Shown here: positions 16,960 through 25,207 of the stretch, piece by piece
Numbering within the stretch: position 1 is the first letter of the stretch
Layout of the letters: each line of letters starts with the position of its first letter
Origin: Verrucomicrobiota bacterium
GTDB taxonomy: Bacteria > Verrucomicrobiota > Kiritimatiellia > Kiritimatiellales > Pontiellaceae
Assembly: GCA_024279685.1 (NCBI GenBank)
Contig: JAJRRI010000028.1
Coordinates: forward strand, 1 to 39,722
Length of the DNA stretch: 39,722 bases
Direction: 5' to 3'
The notes under the pieces: generated by a model
The model's database searches: none
The model's input: only the letters and a program-made list of their open reading frames with translations
Told to the model about the DNA's origin: nothing
Program-made: the position numbers and the translations under genes

Positions 16960-17677
16960 GAACGCTTTTAAATACACGGTTGTTGACCCCAAAACCCTGC
17001 ACGGAACCGAGTGGCCGGAGGTGGAAAAGGCGTTGCGGCTTTTTAAGGAAGCAGCAACGACCGTGAAGCAATCGACCATTAAACGATCCAGCTTAAAAGA
17101 GCGGGCTGACATGGCCATGTTTGGTTTTTTGCTCCATCATGCACGCCTCCAATACCTTCAAAACACGTCCAGAGAAACCCGTAAGACAACGGTGACTAAC
17201 GGTCAGGCACGCGGAGCAAGCGGACAGTTTGAATCATCGGGAAACGGCTTCTACAGATGGTTGAATGGAACCTTTCCGGGCATCTGTCTTTCCAGTGCGA
17301 AGAACTATATGCGTCTGGCTCAGAACCTTGGCTTCGTGCCAGGGATGCCACCTGATTATCTCGATGATAATAAGCCGGTTTTGAAGAGGCTGGGCGGACG
17401 GCTCAAGGATTTGTACAAAAGCCCTTCCACCTATCAGTACGAACAACGCCTGAAGCAGCTCCGCCGTACCAAACAAACCCCTTCCCTCGAACTCCAAAAC
17501 CGCGTTTCTTTCCGAGAAAGTCTGGAGATTGTCCGGGATGAAATTTCAAAAATCAAACTCAGTTCTCGCCACGCCGGTCCTTCCGACCTGGATACGTTTA
17601 TTGAATTGCTACAGGCCGCTCTGACCCGGTGTGAAAAGGTTCAGATGCAGGTCAAACCTGAGGCGCAGAACGCATAA
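16946..17677 (+). CDS. Unknown early-region protein
   Basis: A 243-residue soluble, basic protein starting MGKHKNAFKYTVVDPKTLHG. Residues 55-80 and 185-215 are predicted helical with alternating charge. GFYRWLNGTFPGICLSSAKNYMRLAQNLG resembles the core of phage/plasmid proteins related to DUF3102, but I would not assign it. It lies immediately before the transposase and its stop overlaps the transposase start (TAATG), suggesting joint expression. Confidence 0.6.
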   Translation: MGKHKNAFKYTVVDPKTLHGTEWPEVEKALRLFKEAATTVKQSTIKRSSLKERADMAMFGFLLHHARLQYLQNTSRETRKTTVTNGQARGASGQFESSGNGFYRWLNGTFPGICLSSAKNYMRLAQNLGFVPGMPPDYLDDNKPVLKRLGGRLKDLYKSPSTYQYEQRLKQLRRTKQTPSLELQNRVSFRESLEIVRDEISKIKLSSRHAGPSDLDTFIELLQAALTRCEKVQMQVKPEAQNA

Positions 17678-19065
17678 TGAACGATCTTATGGCCATGGCA
17701 AAGCCCTATCACCGGGAACACGCGGTTCTGCTCCACGGATGGTTTGAGATGGTGCCGCAAACCCATGGCGCCCGGAGCGCGTTTTTTTCAAATATGTCCA
17801 GAAAGCTGGATAAGCAGCCTGTAGCCGGACAGCCGGTCAGATGCTCCATAAGCACGGCGCAACGGAAGTACAAGGAATGGCTTGAAGATCCTCTTTATCC
17901 CTGCCAGCCAGAGGCGTTGCTTCCTAACAACAAACCCGGTAAACAGCGTGTTCCGACGGAATTGGTTGAGGAGCTTCAGCGCCTGGCGACCATGCCGGGA
18001 TGCAAGGCGTTTTCGGTGGCTCGAGGGAAAGTGCTTTTCGCATGGAAGGATGGGCAGGAAGTTCCAGGGCTTGGCTGTTGGCCGGATTGGTGGCGGGCGA
18101 ACCACCCGAACGAACCGATGCCGTCGCATGCGCCGGATTTCCCGTTCGGAAAGTCCACGCTCTACCGCTACAAGCCGTCGAAGGCGGTTGCCGCTGCCGG
18201 CACTCTTGGCCGGTCGGCATTGAGCAATGAATCCCCCTTTGTCGATATGGATTATGCACCACTTCGCAAATGCGAAGCGTTCACGCTCGATGATGTGCGA
18301 TTTGATTTTAAAGCACGTGATCCGAAAACCGGGAAGGTTGTTGTTCTGGTTGGCTATTTCATGATCGAGATGGCGAGCCGCCGGATTTGCGGGTTTATGG
18401 TCCGCCCGGACGGCGCGGTTAAACAGGCGGAGGTGGATGCGCTTGTGGGGCATGTTCTTTCCAAGGAAGGCATTGGGGACGGGTATGTAACCCATATCAT
18501 TTTCGAGCGTGGCGCGGTGGCTTGTTCCGAGGCTAAAAAACGAATCTACGAGTCGCTTTCCGGTGGCGGAATCAAGATACACCGGACGGGCATTGATGCG
18601 GGAATACGCTGGGCTGGGGAAGCTCCTGACTCCTCGAAGGGAAACCCGTGCGGAAAGGCCGTGATTGAATCGTTCAACAAGACGCTCCACCTGCTTCTGG
18701 GCCACCTTCCTGGACAGCGCGGGAACAACTACGGAAACCAACCGCAGAACCATGACAACCTCTGCAAGGAAGCGGAGCGGCTTGGGAAGATCGAGGCGGC
18801 GACGGGCGTTGATTTAAACAATCCGCTAATGGCCGTTTTCGAGGTGGTCAACTGTATCCAGGCCGCGCTGGAGGTTCATAACGCCGAATCCGGGCACAAC
18901 TACGAAGGCCATGGCGTGGACTATGAAGAAGAAGTCCAGCCAGGGGTATGGAATCGCTGTGAAATTATTTCCGCCGATGTGGCCAGGGAGGCCGCAAAGG
19001 CATTGTTGGAAAACAAACAAGAACAGGAGTTGACCCATGCACGACCACCCGGAAAAAACCAATAA
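17677..19065 (+). CDS. Mu-like transposase, catalytic subunit with D-E-E core
   Basis: A 462-residue protein. Residues about 1-170 contain HTH-like N-terminal regions (VPTELVEELQRLATMPGC; FPFGKSTLYRY). Residues about 195-345 form an RNase-H-fold core: FTLDDVRFDF (Asp205/206), THIIFERGAVA (Glu277 where DDE enzymes have Asp) and GKAVIESFNKTLH (Glu331). Mu A is about 660 residues; the C-terminal barrel is missing here and appears as a separate ORF at 19686-20618. The next gene repeats the catalytic core. The start follows the previous stop directly. Role: strand transfer of the element, by analogy with Mu A. Whether Glu277 is catalytic is open. Confidence 0.8.
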   Translation: MNDLMAMAKPYHREHAVLLHGWFEMVPQTHGARSAFFSNMSRKLDKQPVAGQPVRCSISTAQRKYKEWLEDPLYPCQPEALLPNNKPGKQRVPTELVEELQRLATMPGCKAFSVARGKVLFAWKDGQEVPGLGCWPDWWRANHPNEPMPSHAPDFPFGKSTLYRYKPSKAVAAAGTLGRSALSNESPFVDMDYAPLRKCEAFTLDDVRFDFKARDPKTGKVVVLVGYFMIEMASRRICGFMVRPDGAVKQAEVDALVGHVLSKEGIGDGYVTHIIFERGAVACSEAKKRIYESLSGGGIKIHRTGIDAGIRWAGEAPDSSKGNPCGKAVIESFNKTLHLLLGHLPGQRGNNYGNQPQNHDNLCKEAERLGKIEAATGVDLNNPLMAVFEVVNCIQAALEVHNAESGHNYEGHGVDYEEEVQPGVWNRCEIISADVAREAAKALLENKQEQELTHARPPGKNQ

Positions 19066-19693
19066 GATAAAACTGGCCAAACCCTCGAAAATCAAATGCG
19101 GCAAAGTGCCTGAAGGCCACCCTGCAAAAGGGGCGGCGGCTTCGTGGAATGAAGAGCCGTTTGCCGGGTTTGATACGGCCTCGCTGCGGGCGTTGGAATT
19201 GATTGTTTTTGACGATTTCCGGCTTGACCTTAAAGCCATCGATCCCGAGTCCGGCAAGGTGGTGAAAATGATGGCATACCTCGCCATCGATGTCGCATCG
19301 CGGAAAATCATCGGACATTTGGTGTGTCCGGTCGGGGGTGCGAATGAAGGAGTGATGGATGCGCTGGTTGGGCATGTTTTGCGCACGCACGGAATGGGCT
19401 GCGGATACGCAACCTATCTTGTTTTTGAGCGTGGTGTAACCGGGTGCAGCGAAAGACAACAACGGACTATCGAAAACCTTTCCGGCGGGGAAATCAAGGT
19501 GTTCAGGGAAGGCTTGCCGCCGAGGCTTGCTTCTCCGATCCGGAGGGTGATCGAAGAACTTAACAGGTCGTTCCACAAGGCGATGAACGCCTTTGCCCCT
19601 CTAAACGAATCTCATCCGTTGTTGTCCGGCGGCGAGGTGGCAACGGTTATCGATGGGATCGTTCACCCGGAAGCGGGGCAGAACAATGAATAA
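19037..19693 (+). CDS. Second, stand-alone transposase core paralogue
   Basis: A 218-residue protein that overlaps the end of the first transposase gene by 29 bp, with AGGAG before its start. Its core aligns with that protein segment by segment: LIVFDDFRLD (Asp59/60), MMAYLAIDVASRKIIGHLV, YATYLVFERGVTG (Glu131) and VIEELNRSFHKA (Glu173). The N-terminal HTH region and the C-terminal barrel are absent. The D-E-E triad is conserved in both copies, so the pair arose by duplication and divergence. It may be an active partner, or a regulator that mixes with the larger subunit; neither is shown by sequence. Confidence 0.75.
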   Translation: MHDHPEKTNKIKLAKPSKIKCGKVPEGHPAKGAAASWNEEPFAGFDTASLRALELIVFDDFRLDLKAIDPESGKVVKMMAYLAIDVASRKIIGHLVCPVGGANEGVMDALVGHVLRTHGMGCGYATYLVFERGVTGCSERQQRTIENLSGGEIKVFREGLPPRLASPIRRVIEELNRSFHKAMNAFAPLNESHPLLSGGEVATVIDGIVHPEAGQNNE

Positions 19694-20618
19694 AGATCGT
19701 TTTCCAAAAGGGTTTTGTTTTTCCGGGGATCGACTGCCCCGGAATCCTGCCGACGGAGCGCGAAACCAAACTCCTTCCGCTCCGAAGGAAGTCGGGGTTT
19801 TTGAAGCAGAGGTCGATCCAGTCTCTGCTGTTGTTGCCCCAGCGGCTACTGGCCGGAGCCGGGCAACCGGGCGCTTGCGCCCGGTTGCCCGGTCTCCGAA
19901 CCGGGAGTTTGAAATGCGTCCCGGCCGCACGAGGCATATTTCCATGGGGCTGCGGGCTGCTCTTTTCGGAGTGTCGATAACAAAGAAAGTTACGCGAAAT
20001 GGAATTTCATTCAAACCGCGCCACCTGAACCCGGAGGGCATTGCGAAACGTCTGACCTGGTGGCACGAAAACGCGATTGTCTGCCAGCCCGGAAATATCG
20101 GGAAAACCGTGTTGATCAACTATGATCCGGCTGATTGCGAGATCATCTATGTGCATGAGGAGGATGGATGTTTCATCGAGGCTTTGCCTTTGAAGGAAAA
20201 GGCCAAGTGGTTTGACCCGGAGGAAGCGGCCAAAGCCATTGCAAAAACTCGAACATTCACCGCCCGCGTACACAGCCAGCTGCAAAACCTGCACGGCGAG
20301 GATTCGGAAGCGGCAGTGGAGTCCGCAGCATTCAATCAACATCAGTTGGAACGTGTTGTTGTCACGCTTCCAACCAATAGCGAAAGGAAAGTCCCTGCCA
20401 ACCCCTCTGAGAACGAATCGACGGCTGCGGCAGCCCGGCATTCGGCCAAACTCCAGAAAGACGAGTATGAGGCTCTGGAGGCCGAAATAGCCCAACGTGT
20501 TGAGGAACGCGGGGAGGATGCCGCCGAGTTGATCCTTGGCGACTGCACCGGCGATGAATCCGGGGGGAACTGCAACCCCTCTTCGGATGGCAGCGATGCC
20601 CTCGATTTTATTCTGTAA
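19686..20618 (+). CDS. Mu-C-like transposase barrel as a separate protein
   Basis: A 310-residue ORF from the ATG at 19686, which overlaps the previous stop; an alternative start is the ATG at 19914, with GGGAG seven bases upstream, giving 234 residues. Residues after that start match the C-terminal barrel of Mu-type transposases: KKVTRNGISFKPRHLNP, TVLINYDPADCEIIYVHEED and CFIEALPL. A charged, helical tail follows (EYEALEAEIAQRVEERGED), probably the region that contacts the ATPase. The stretch 19686-19913 is low-complexity as protein and rich in hairpins as nucleic acid, so the short version is preferred. The transposase is thus divided between three genes. Confidence 0.75.
   Translation: MNKDRFPKGFCFSGDRLPRNPADGARNQTPSAPKEVGVFEAEVDPVSAVVAPAATGRSRATGRLRPVARSPNREFEMRPGRTRHISMGLRAALFGVSITKKVTRNGISFKPRHLNPEGIAKRLTWWHENAIVCQPGNIGKTVLINYDPADCEIIYVHEEDGCFIEALPLKEKAKWFDPEEAAKAIAKTRTFTARVHSQLQNLHGEDSEAAVESAAFNQHQLERVVVTLPTNSERKVPANPSENESTAAAARHSAKLQKDEYEALEAEIAQRVEERGEDAAELILGDCTGDESGGNCNPSSDGSDALDFIL
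19721..19892. repeat. Hairpin-rich stretch with a perfect 34-nt palindrome
   Basis: Four stems follow each other: TTCCGGGG/CCCCGGAA (19721-19744), CGGAGCG/CGCTCCG (19754-19784), AGCAGAG/CTCTGCT (19805-19829), and a palindrome of 16-bp arms around TT (19859-19892; arms CCGGGCAACCGGGCGC). It lies just before the alternative start at 19914. It may be a structured leader, an RNA element or a protein-binding site. Confidence 0.65.
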
Positions 20619-20636
20619 CCCGAGGGAGAAAACACC

Positions 20637-21644
20637 ATGGCCACAAAAAAACAAACCCAGGGAATCGGCAGGGAGCGCGTTCTTTCCGCCACCGCCAACC
20701 TGCCGGATCGGCAGCGCGAAGCCATCCGCTGGTTGCATGGATACATGGACGAAAAGAAGCTGAGCCTCAAGGCGCTTGCCAAAGTCATGCGGTGTTCGGA
20801 CTCTTCGCTTTCGCAGCTCTTTTCCGGGAAATACCCGGCATCCCTAGACAACTTTGTTTCCGGGATCGAGGATTTGCGCAAGGTCGAAGGACAGCGCACC
20901 ACGGTGGGGAAAATCGACTTTGTCGAGACCTCGCTTTCAAAGCAAATTTTTAAATGCTGCAAGGCCTCGCTTACCTACCAGCGCATCGTTTTCATTTTCG
21001 GGGATTCGCAAATCGGCAAGACCCGCGCCCTGGAGGAATTCGCCCGGCGCAATGCGGATGTTGTTCTTGTCCGCATGCCTGAAGGCGGCACTCTTGGCGA
21101 CCTGCTGCATGAAATGGCCACCGCTCTGGGCATCTCGCCGGAATACAGCTCCACCCAGCTGAAGCGACGCATCAAGGCGGCCTTCGACGACCGCATGACC
21201 CTGATTGTCGATGAAGTGCATCAATGCTTTGTCGCCAAAGGCGGGGCAAGCCGCCTGCGCAGCATCGAGTTCATCAGGGAAGTCTACGACCGCACGAAAT
21301 GCGGCGTAGTCCTTTCGGGTACCAATCTTTTCAGGGATGAAATCCAACAGGGGCGGCATCGCTTGCTGCTTGAACAGATCGACCTGCGCAGCATCGCTAC
21401 GCTCCAGCTTCCCGACCGGCCGTCTACGAAAGACCTCGCCGCATTTGCCGCCGCCCATGGCCTTGCCCAGGCGAAAGGTGATGCGGCGAACCTGCAAAAA
21501 GCAATTATCAAGCAACACCGCCTTTCCCGCTGGCTAGCCGTTCTGCAGGCCGCCACGCGCGTGGCGAAAGGCCGGGGTGAAAACATGGATTGGCAGCATG
21601 TGCTGGACGCGCATGCCGGACTGGAAACGCTGGAAAAAATCTAA
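20637..21644 (+). CDS. MuB/TnsC-like AAA+ target-selection ATPase
   Basis: A 335-residue protein with a start preceded by GAGGGAG. Residues about 30-70 hold an HTH (LSLKALAKVMRCSDSSLSQL, FSGKYP), as in Mu B. The ATPase domain has Walker A GDSQIGKT (122-129), Walker B LIVDEVHQ (189-196) and a sensor-1-like GVVLSGTNLF. It should bind DNA with ATP, choose targets and stimulate the transposase. It follows the split transposase directly, as in Mu-like phages. All key motifs appear intact. Confidence 0.87.
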   Translation: MATKKQTQGIGRERVLSATANLPDRQREAIRWLHGYMDEKKLSLKALAKVMRCSDSSLSQLFSGKYPASLDNFVSGIEDLRKVEGQRTTVGKIDFVETSLSKQIFKCCKASLTYQRIVFIFGDSQIGKTRALEEFARRNADVVLVRMPEGGTLGDLLHEMATALGISPEYSSTQLKRRIKAAFDDRMTLIVDEVHQCFVAKGGASRLRSIEFIREVYDRTKCGVVLSGTNLFRDEIQQGRHRLLLEQIDLRSIATLQLPDRPSTKDLAAFAAAHGLAQAKGDAANLQKAIIKQHRLSRWLAVLQAATRVAKGRGENMDWQHVLDAHAGLETLEKI

Positions 21645-21660
21645 CCAACAAAGGAGCAAC

Positions 21661-22232
21661 ATGAAGAAAAAACTAGCAGAAGCAAAAAAGCAATGGAACT
21701 GAAGTTCAAGCGCTATCATGAAGCAGGAGACGTGATCGGGGTTATTGAAGCCGACCTCGAACAGATGCAGCAGGAAGAGCAGGCCATTAAGAAAACGGAC
21801 TATCGAGAAATAACCTCAAAGATTGTCCAGCGCCTCACGGAAATCAATACCCGCCAGGACTTGCTTCCCGCTACTTTGAAAAACGAAATTCGCCAGAGGA
21901 AACGACTCGCGGACAACCTCCATTCCAGTGTCTCTGAATGCGCAGAAATTTTGGAGTCAATAATCGGCGGCTACAAAGCGGCGGTAATGGACCGCATGAC
22001 TGCCAGCCTTGTTGAAGAAGGTGTTCCGAAGGAAGAGGCCTTGAAGATGGTCGGTCAATCGAAACGAATTCAGGGATTGCAGCATCTTCTGGGGCCGACG
22101 TTGTCCACCCTTGTCTTGGGTCGCCCCACGGATTTCAGCAACAGCGACCAGTCAAGGAAGGGACTGCTACCCATCATTGAAGAAGGGTTAAAGCCGCAGT
22201 CGAATTTCGACAAGCTTGTCACATGGCATTAG
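21661..22232 (+). pseudogene. Unknown early protein; start region frameshifted in an A-run
   Basis: The good start is the ATG at 21661 (AAAGGAG eight bases upstream) reading MKKKLAEAKKQWN then stop. One extra A in the run near 21684-21690 would give MKKKLAEAKKAMELKFKRYH and join the 179-residue ORF that is open from the ATG at 21693 to 22232. That ORF is helical and charged (DLEQMQQEEQAIKKTDYREI; VEEGVPKEEALKMVG) and has no family I recognise. The frame break could be a real mutation or a homopolymer sequencing error; translation from 21693 without a clear ribosome-binding site is also possible. Confidence 0.5.
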
Positions 22233-22253
22233 CAGAACCTTCAGGGAGGCATC

Positions 22254-22802
22254 ATGAAGATTTTCACTCATAAAGGTTGGCTAAAGGAGGGTCGCATGCG
22301 TTTTGGAGACAATACCGAAAACTGGAAGTTCACCTGCCCGTTGTGCGGGCGGAAGCAATCCATCATGGATTTCAAGAAGCAAGGCATCCGCTATGGATTC
22401 GCGCATGTCTACTTCTGCTGCATTAGTCGATTCACCAATGCAGCCATTTGCGATTTCACCTGCGCCCACAAGACCACGGTTTCAAGAGGCTGGCAGCTTC
22501 CGCGCGTCATAAGGCTCCATAAAACCGAGGTGATTACCCGAGAGGGAACCGTGCCGGTTTTTCAGTTTGCGGACGCAGAGAAAATCGAAACACCCACAAA
22601 ATGGATCGCAACCACCGAGCAGTTCTTTGGCCGCCGGACGGGAAAGAAACGCTGCCCTCTTTTCCAAAGCGAGGCTCTGACGGCTACGGCTGTTCCCAAC
22701 CTGCGCGGCGGTTGGTCGGTCAAGGATGGCCGGGGCGCGGAGTTCGGAAACTTCGCAACCAAAGTGGACGCAGAGCGAATGATGAAAATGAACGGATGGT
22801 AA
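22254..22802 (+). CDS. VVA0879-family-like zinc-binding protein
   Basis: A 182-residue protein with GGGAGG before its start. The N-terminal third, RFGDNTENWKFTCPLCGRKQ followed by …FCCISRF and CDFTCAHKT, has the Trp-x-F-x-CPxCG opening and later cysteines typical of the VVA0879 family found in Mu-like phages and related elements; these Cys residues probably bind zinc. The rest is basic with no clear motif. It lies between the ATPase module and the Mor-type activator. The biochemical role of the family is not known to me. Confidence 0.6.
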   Translation: MKIFTHKGWLKEGRMRFGDNTENWKFTCPLCGRKQSIMDFKKQGIRYGFAHVYFCCISRFTNAAICDFTCAHKTTVSRGWQLPRVIRLHKTEVITREGTVPVFQFADAEKIETPTKWIATTEQFFGRRTGKKRCPLFQSEALTATAVPNLRGGWSVKDGRGAEFGNFATKVDAERMMKMNGW

Positions 22803-22818
22803 AAAGGAGATGGGCATA

Positions 22819-23208
22819 ATGGAATTCACTATTGAGCAAGGAATAACCTTCGAGGATCTAAGCAAAACAAGCCAAGCATTTGCAGAGGTGATAGGAATCC
22901 CCGCAACGCTGAAAATCATTAATGAACACAAGGGGCGCTTGATTCACATCCCACGGAAAGCCGATGAGGGTTTCCAGTTGTGCGAGCTGCTGGGAAAGCC
23001 TGTTGCTTCGGAATTGTGCCGGGCTTTTGGCGGTACCCAGATTGAAGTACCCATTGAAGCAAAGCTTCAGCGAAAGCTGAAACACCAAGCCATTCTCAAA
23101 AGAAAAAGTGCGGGGGTTCCCGTGCAACAGATCGCCGAGGAATTTGGAGCGTCACGCCGCCATGTCTACCAAATTCTAAAGGATATCCGGGAAGGAAAAG
23201 TTTTATGA
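22819..23208 (+). CDS. Mor-family transcription activator
   Basis: A 129-residue protein of the Mor/C family, which in Mu activates middle transcription. The N-terminal dimerisation region contains VIGIPATLKIINEHKG and LCELLGKPVASELCRAFGGT; the C-terminal HTH is KRKSAGVPVQQIAEEFGASR followed by RHVYQILKDIREG. The start at 22819 is preferred to the ATG at 22810 because AAGGAG lies nine bases before it. In Mu, Mor leads to lysis and morphogenesis genes; here only a 69-residue ORF and a terminator follow, so its target is not evident in this element. Confidence 0.8.
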   Translation: MEFTIEQGITFEDLSKTSQAFAEVIGIPATLKIINEHKGRLIHIPRKADEGFQLCELLGKPVASELCRAFGGTQIEVPIEAKLQRKLKHQAILKRKSAGVPVQQIAEEFGASRRHVYQILKDIREGKVL

Positions 23209-23348
23209 GTGATTTCCGAACAACGGCAGTAGGATACGTTTTTTCTCCTATGCCTTTACCCATTGCTGGAGTCGCTATAGCCCACCAATCTACTAAAGCC
23301 AACCATTTGAACCACAGGAGCCATAATCAACCACAAGGAGTACCTAGA

Positions 23349-23558
23349 ATGAAACTAAACGCAGCAACATTGAAGGCAGCAACGGAGCTAGGCATTAACC
23401 GCTCGCAAATCGAAGACTACGCGCTCAATGGGCAAGGAACCCATATGAGCGACGAGATAGCAGGAAAATGCTTGTCATGTCTCGAAATCGGCAAGACACA
23501 AGACATGTCGGATGAAGATTACGAAAAGTATTATCAGGAGGAAGAACCCCAGCTTTGA
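23349..23558 (+). CDS. Small acidic protein, last gene of the element
   Basis: A 69-residue ORF with AAGGAG eight bases before its ATG. The sequence is helical at the start (AATLKAATELGINRSQIEDY) and very acidic at the end (MSDEDYEKYYQEEEP). No family is recognised. A strong terminator follows 30 bases later and the right end of the element about 100 bases after that. The 140 bp between the Mor gene and this ORF could hold the Mor-dependent promoter. Confidence 0.6.
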   Translation: MKLNAATLKAATELGINRSQIEDYALNGQGTHMSDEIAGKCLSCLEIGKTQDMSDEDYEKYYQEEEPQL

Positions 23559-23589
23559 ACGTAGCTAAAAGCCACTTCAAATTGCATTT

Positions 23590-23627
23590 AAGCGACCGAT
23601 TAACACCCGGTCGCTTTTCTCGTTTTA
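23590..23627 (+). terminator. Rho-independent terminator of the element's operon
   Basis: AGCGACCG (23591-23598) pairs with CGGTCGCT (23608-23615) around a 9-base loop and is followed by TTTCTCGTTTT. It ends the rightward operon just inside the right end. Confidence 0.85.
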
Positions 23628-23654
23628 AGGTCGACAATCCCGCTTTACGAAATC

Positions 23655-23677
23655 ATTTTCACCAAACCTATTAGAAT
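23655..23677. repeat. Right-end copy of the ~22-bp site
   Basis: On the minus strand ATTCTAATAGGTTTGGTGAAAA, matching the left-end array (14791-14837). Reading inward, the presumed end begins TGTAAATTC at 23682. Confidence 0.65.
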
Positions 23678-25207
23678 TTACAGTGTTCCCCACCAATCTT
23701 CATATTCATCCAGACCATTTCGAGTTCGGTGGTAATAAAGATCCGCAATCCCGTCTGCGTTGAAGTCAACCAACTCTACGCCGGTGTATTCTTCACCTTC
23801 GAAAGAGATGTGCATGGGAGGAACGAATGCCGGCGTATTGGTACTCCAGCCGGTTCCATTGTTCAGGTAGGCTCCCGACTGGGTGGTCGTTCCATTGAGG
23901 TGATTGAAAAATAGATCAGGCAGTCCATCACCATTGATATCCGCAAAGCTGATCCGATCCTTTTTCCCTTCATCTACAATTCCAAACGGCGGGGCATAGG
24001 CTGTGGCCGCGATCCAGTTGGTTCCCGTATTGAAGTAGGCACCGCCGGTGGCTCCGTCATGATGCACCAGATCCATCAGGCCATCGGCATTGAGATCCAT
24101 GAAACGAACCCCTTTGTCCTTCCCGTCCGTTCCCGAAATCTCCACTGGCGGGGCAAGGGAGGGGGATGCCGCAAACCCTGCCACTCCATCGGCATCGGTC
24201 CATTCAAAACCTGTGGCAGGAACCCAATCCCCATTAGGAAAGAACTGCTGGATGGAGTTCAATTGGCTCAACCCAGCCTCCCCTTGGATATATTCGAGGC
24301 GGTAATCATGTGAAAGAGCGCCTTCCGTACGAAACTCGATTCGTACGAGCCGCTTGGTGGAGTTGTATCGCGCACTTTTGTGGTAGCGGTAGCGGACATC
24401 GGGGCGGTTTGTGTATACAAAATAAATCGTGTTGTAGGGAGCCAACCCTTTCGCTGTATTGCCTGTATAATCAATGCGCTCCAGCAAGTGCTCTCCGCTG
24501 GCCGTATCTTCATCGTAGATAAAATCCATCTGGTTTCCCACCGTGTCCGAAATACGGTTAACCGCCCAAGAAATCGCCTGTGCTCGGTTGGAAGGCTCTA
24601 CAAAAGAATCTGGAGTCTTCCCGTACTCATAGATCAGTCCTGATTTTGTTCGTACTTCAAACCACGAATTGGATGCGCTCATTTCGCCATGCAAAACCAC
24701 CCGATTGAAGCTTTCGAGTTCCGTGCGGTATTCCGTTGCATTCGCTCCATAGACCGTATTCGTGGAAACCAGCAATAACCGCTGCCCATCCAATAGGAGG
24801 CGGTCATCCGCATTGAACTCAACACCCCCCGTAAACCCCTCATGCATTCGAGAGGGCGCAGCGCGGGAAATGGAGGATAAACCACTTAGCGAAAAACCAA
24901 CGCCCATTGCTCCATTTCCGCCGCGACTGTTGTAGGAAAGTCCCAATGTTGGTTGCATTCCTGCCGTGCCCGGCGGAACTGTTAACGGAAGGTTGTATGA
25001 GGCCGCGCCGGTATTATCGACCGAGACATCGCCCGGCAATGCGCCCACCAGCATTTTTGGATTAGGATTGCCCTCTGACGTTACAGTGGAAAAAATCACC
25101 CCGATATAAAATAATCTGTAAAAAATCGATCTTCTAGTTTTTCTATTCATCTGGTCCATCCTATCTAAAAAATATTCGTTGCTGTGTTTGCGTTCTTGCC
25201 CGTCCAT
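23678..25207 (-). pseudogene. Giant SpvB/RHS toxin-like gene, N-terminal part (truncated by insertion)
   Basis: About 509 residues from the ATG at 25207, which overlaps the stop of the upstream gene (TGATG). A basic N-terminus and hydrophobic segment (IFYRLFYIGVIFSTVTS) form a secretion signal. An SpvB-like domain follows (GDVSVDNTGAASYNLPLTVP; LSYNSRGGNGAMGVGFSLSG), then FG-GAP repeats (FMDLNADGLMDLVHHD, FADINGDGLPDLFFNH, LVDFNADGIADLYYHR). The frame runs into the right end of the Mu-like element and stops at 23678. The missing continuation is at 14656-9494. Such proteins form the shell that carries a C-terminal toxin; here expression of the whole is impossible. Confidence 0.88.

Larger units (their letters stand above)
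14723..23677. mobile_element. Mu-like element without structural genes (boundaries approximate)
   Basis: About 9 kb that splits the Rhs gene. Both outer zones carry the same ~22-bp motif (core GTTTGGTAAATTT): five copies at the left (14723-14867) and one inverted at the right (23655-23677). Between them lie, on the plus strand, HTH genes, a three-part transposase, a MuB-like ATPase, a VVA0879-like protein and a Mor-type activator, with a divergent repressor at the left. This is the early-region order of Mu-like phages; head, tail and lysis genes are absent and the element ends soon after Mor. I could not define the exact ends or a target-site duplication. Confidence 0.8.

Noticed and set aside
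14720..23690. A 5-bp target-site duplication (GTGTT) at the element ends
   Set aside because: GTGTT occurs at 23683-23687 and near 14749, but the left copy lies between the two outermost binding-site repeats and the Rhs frame does not rejoin there. The evidence is too weak to call.
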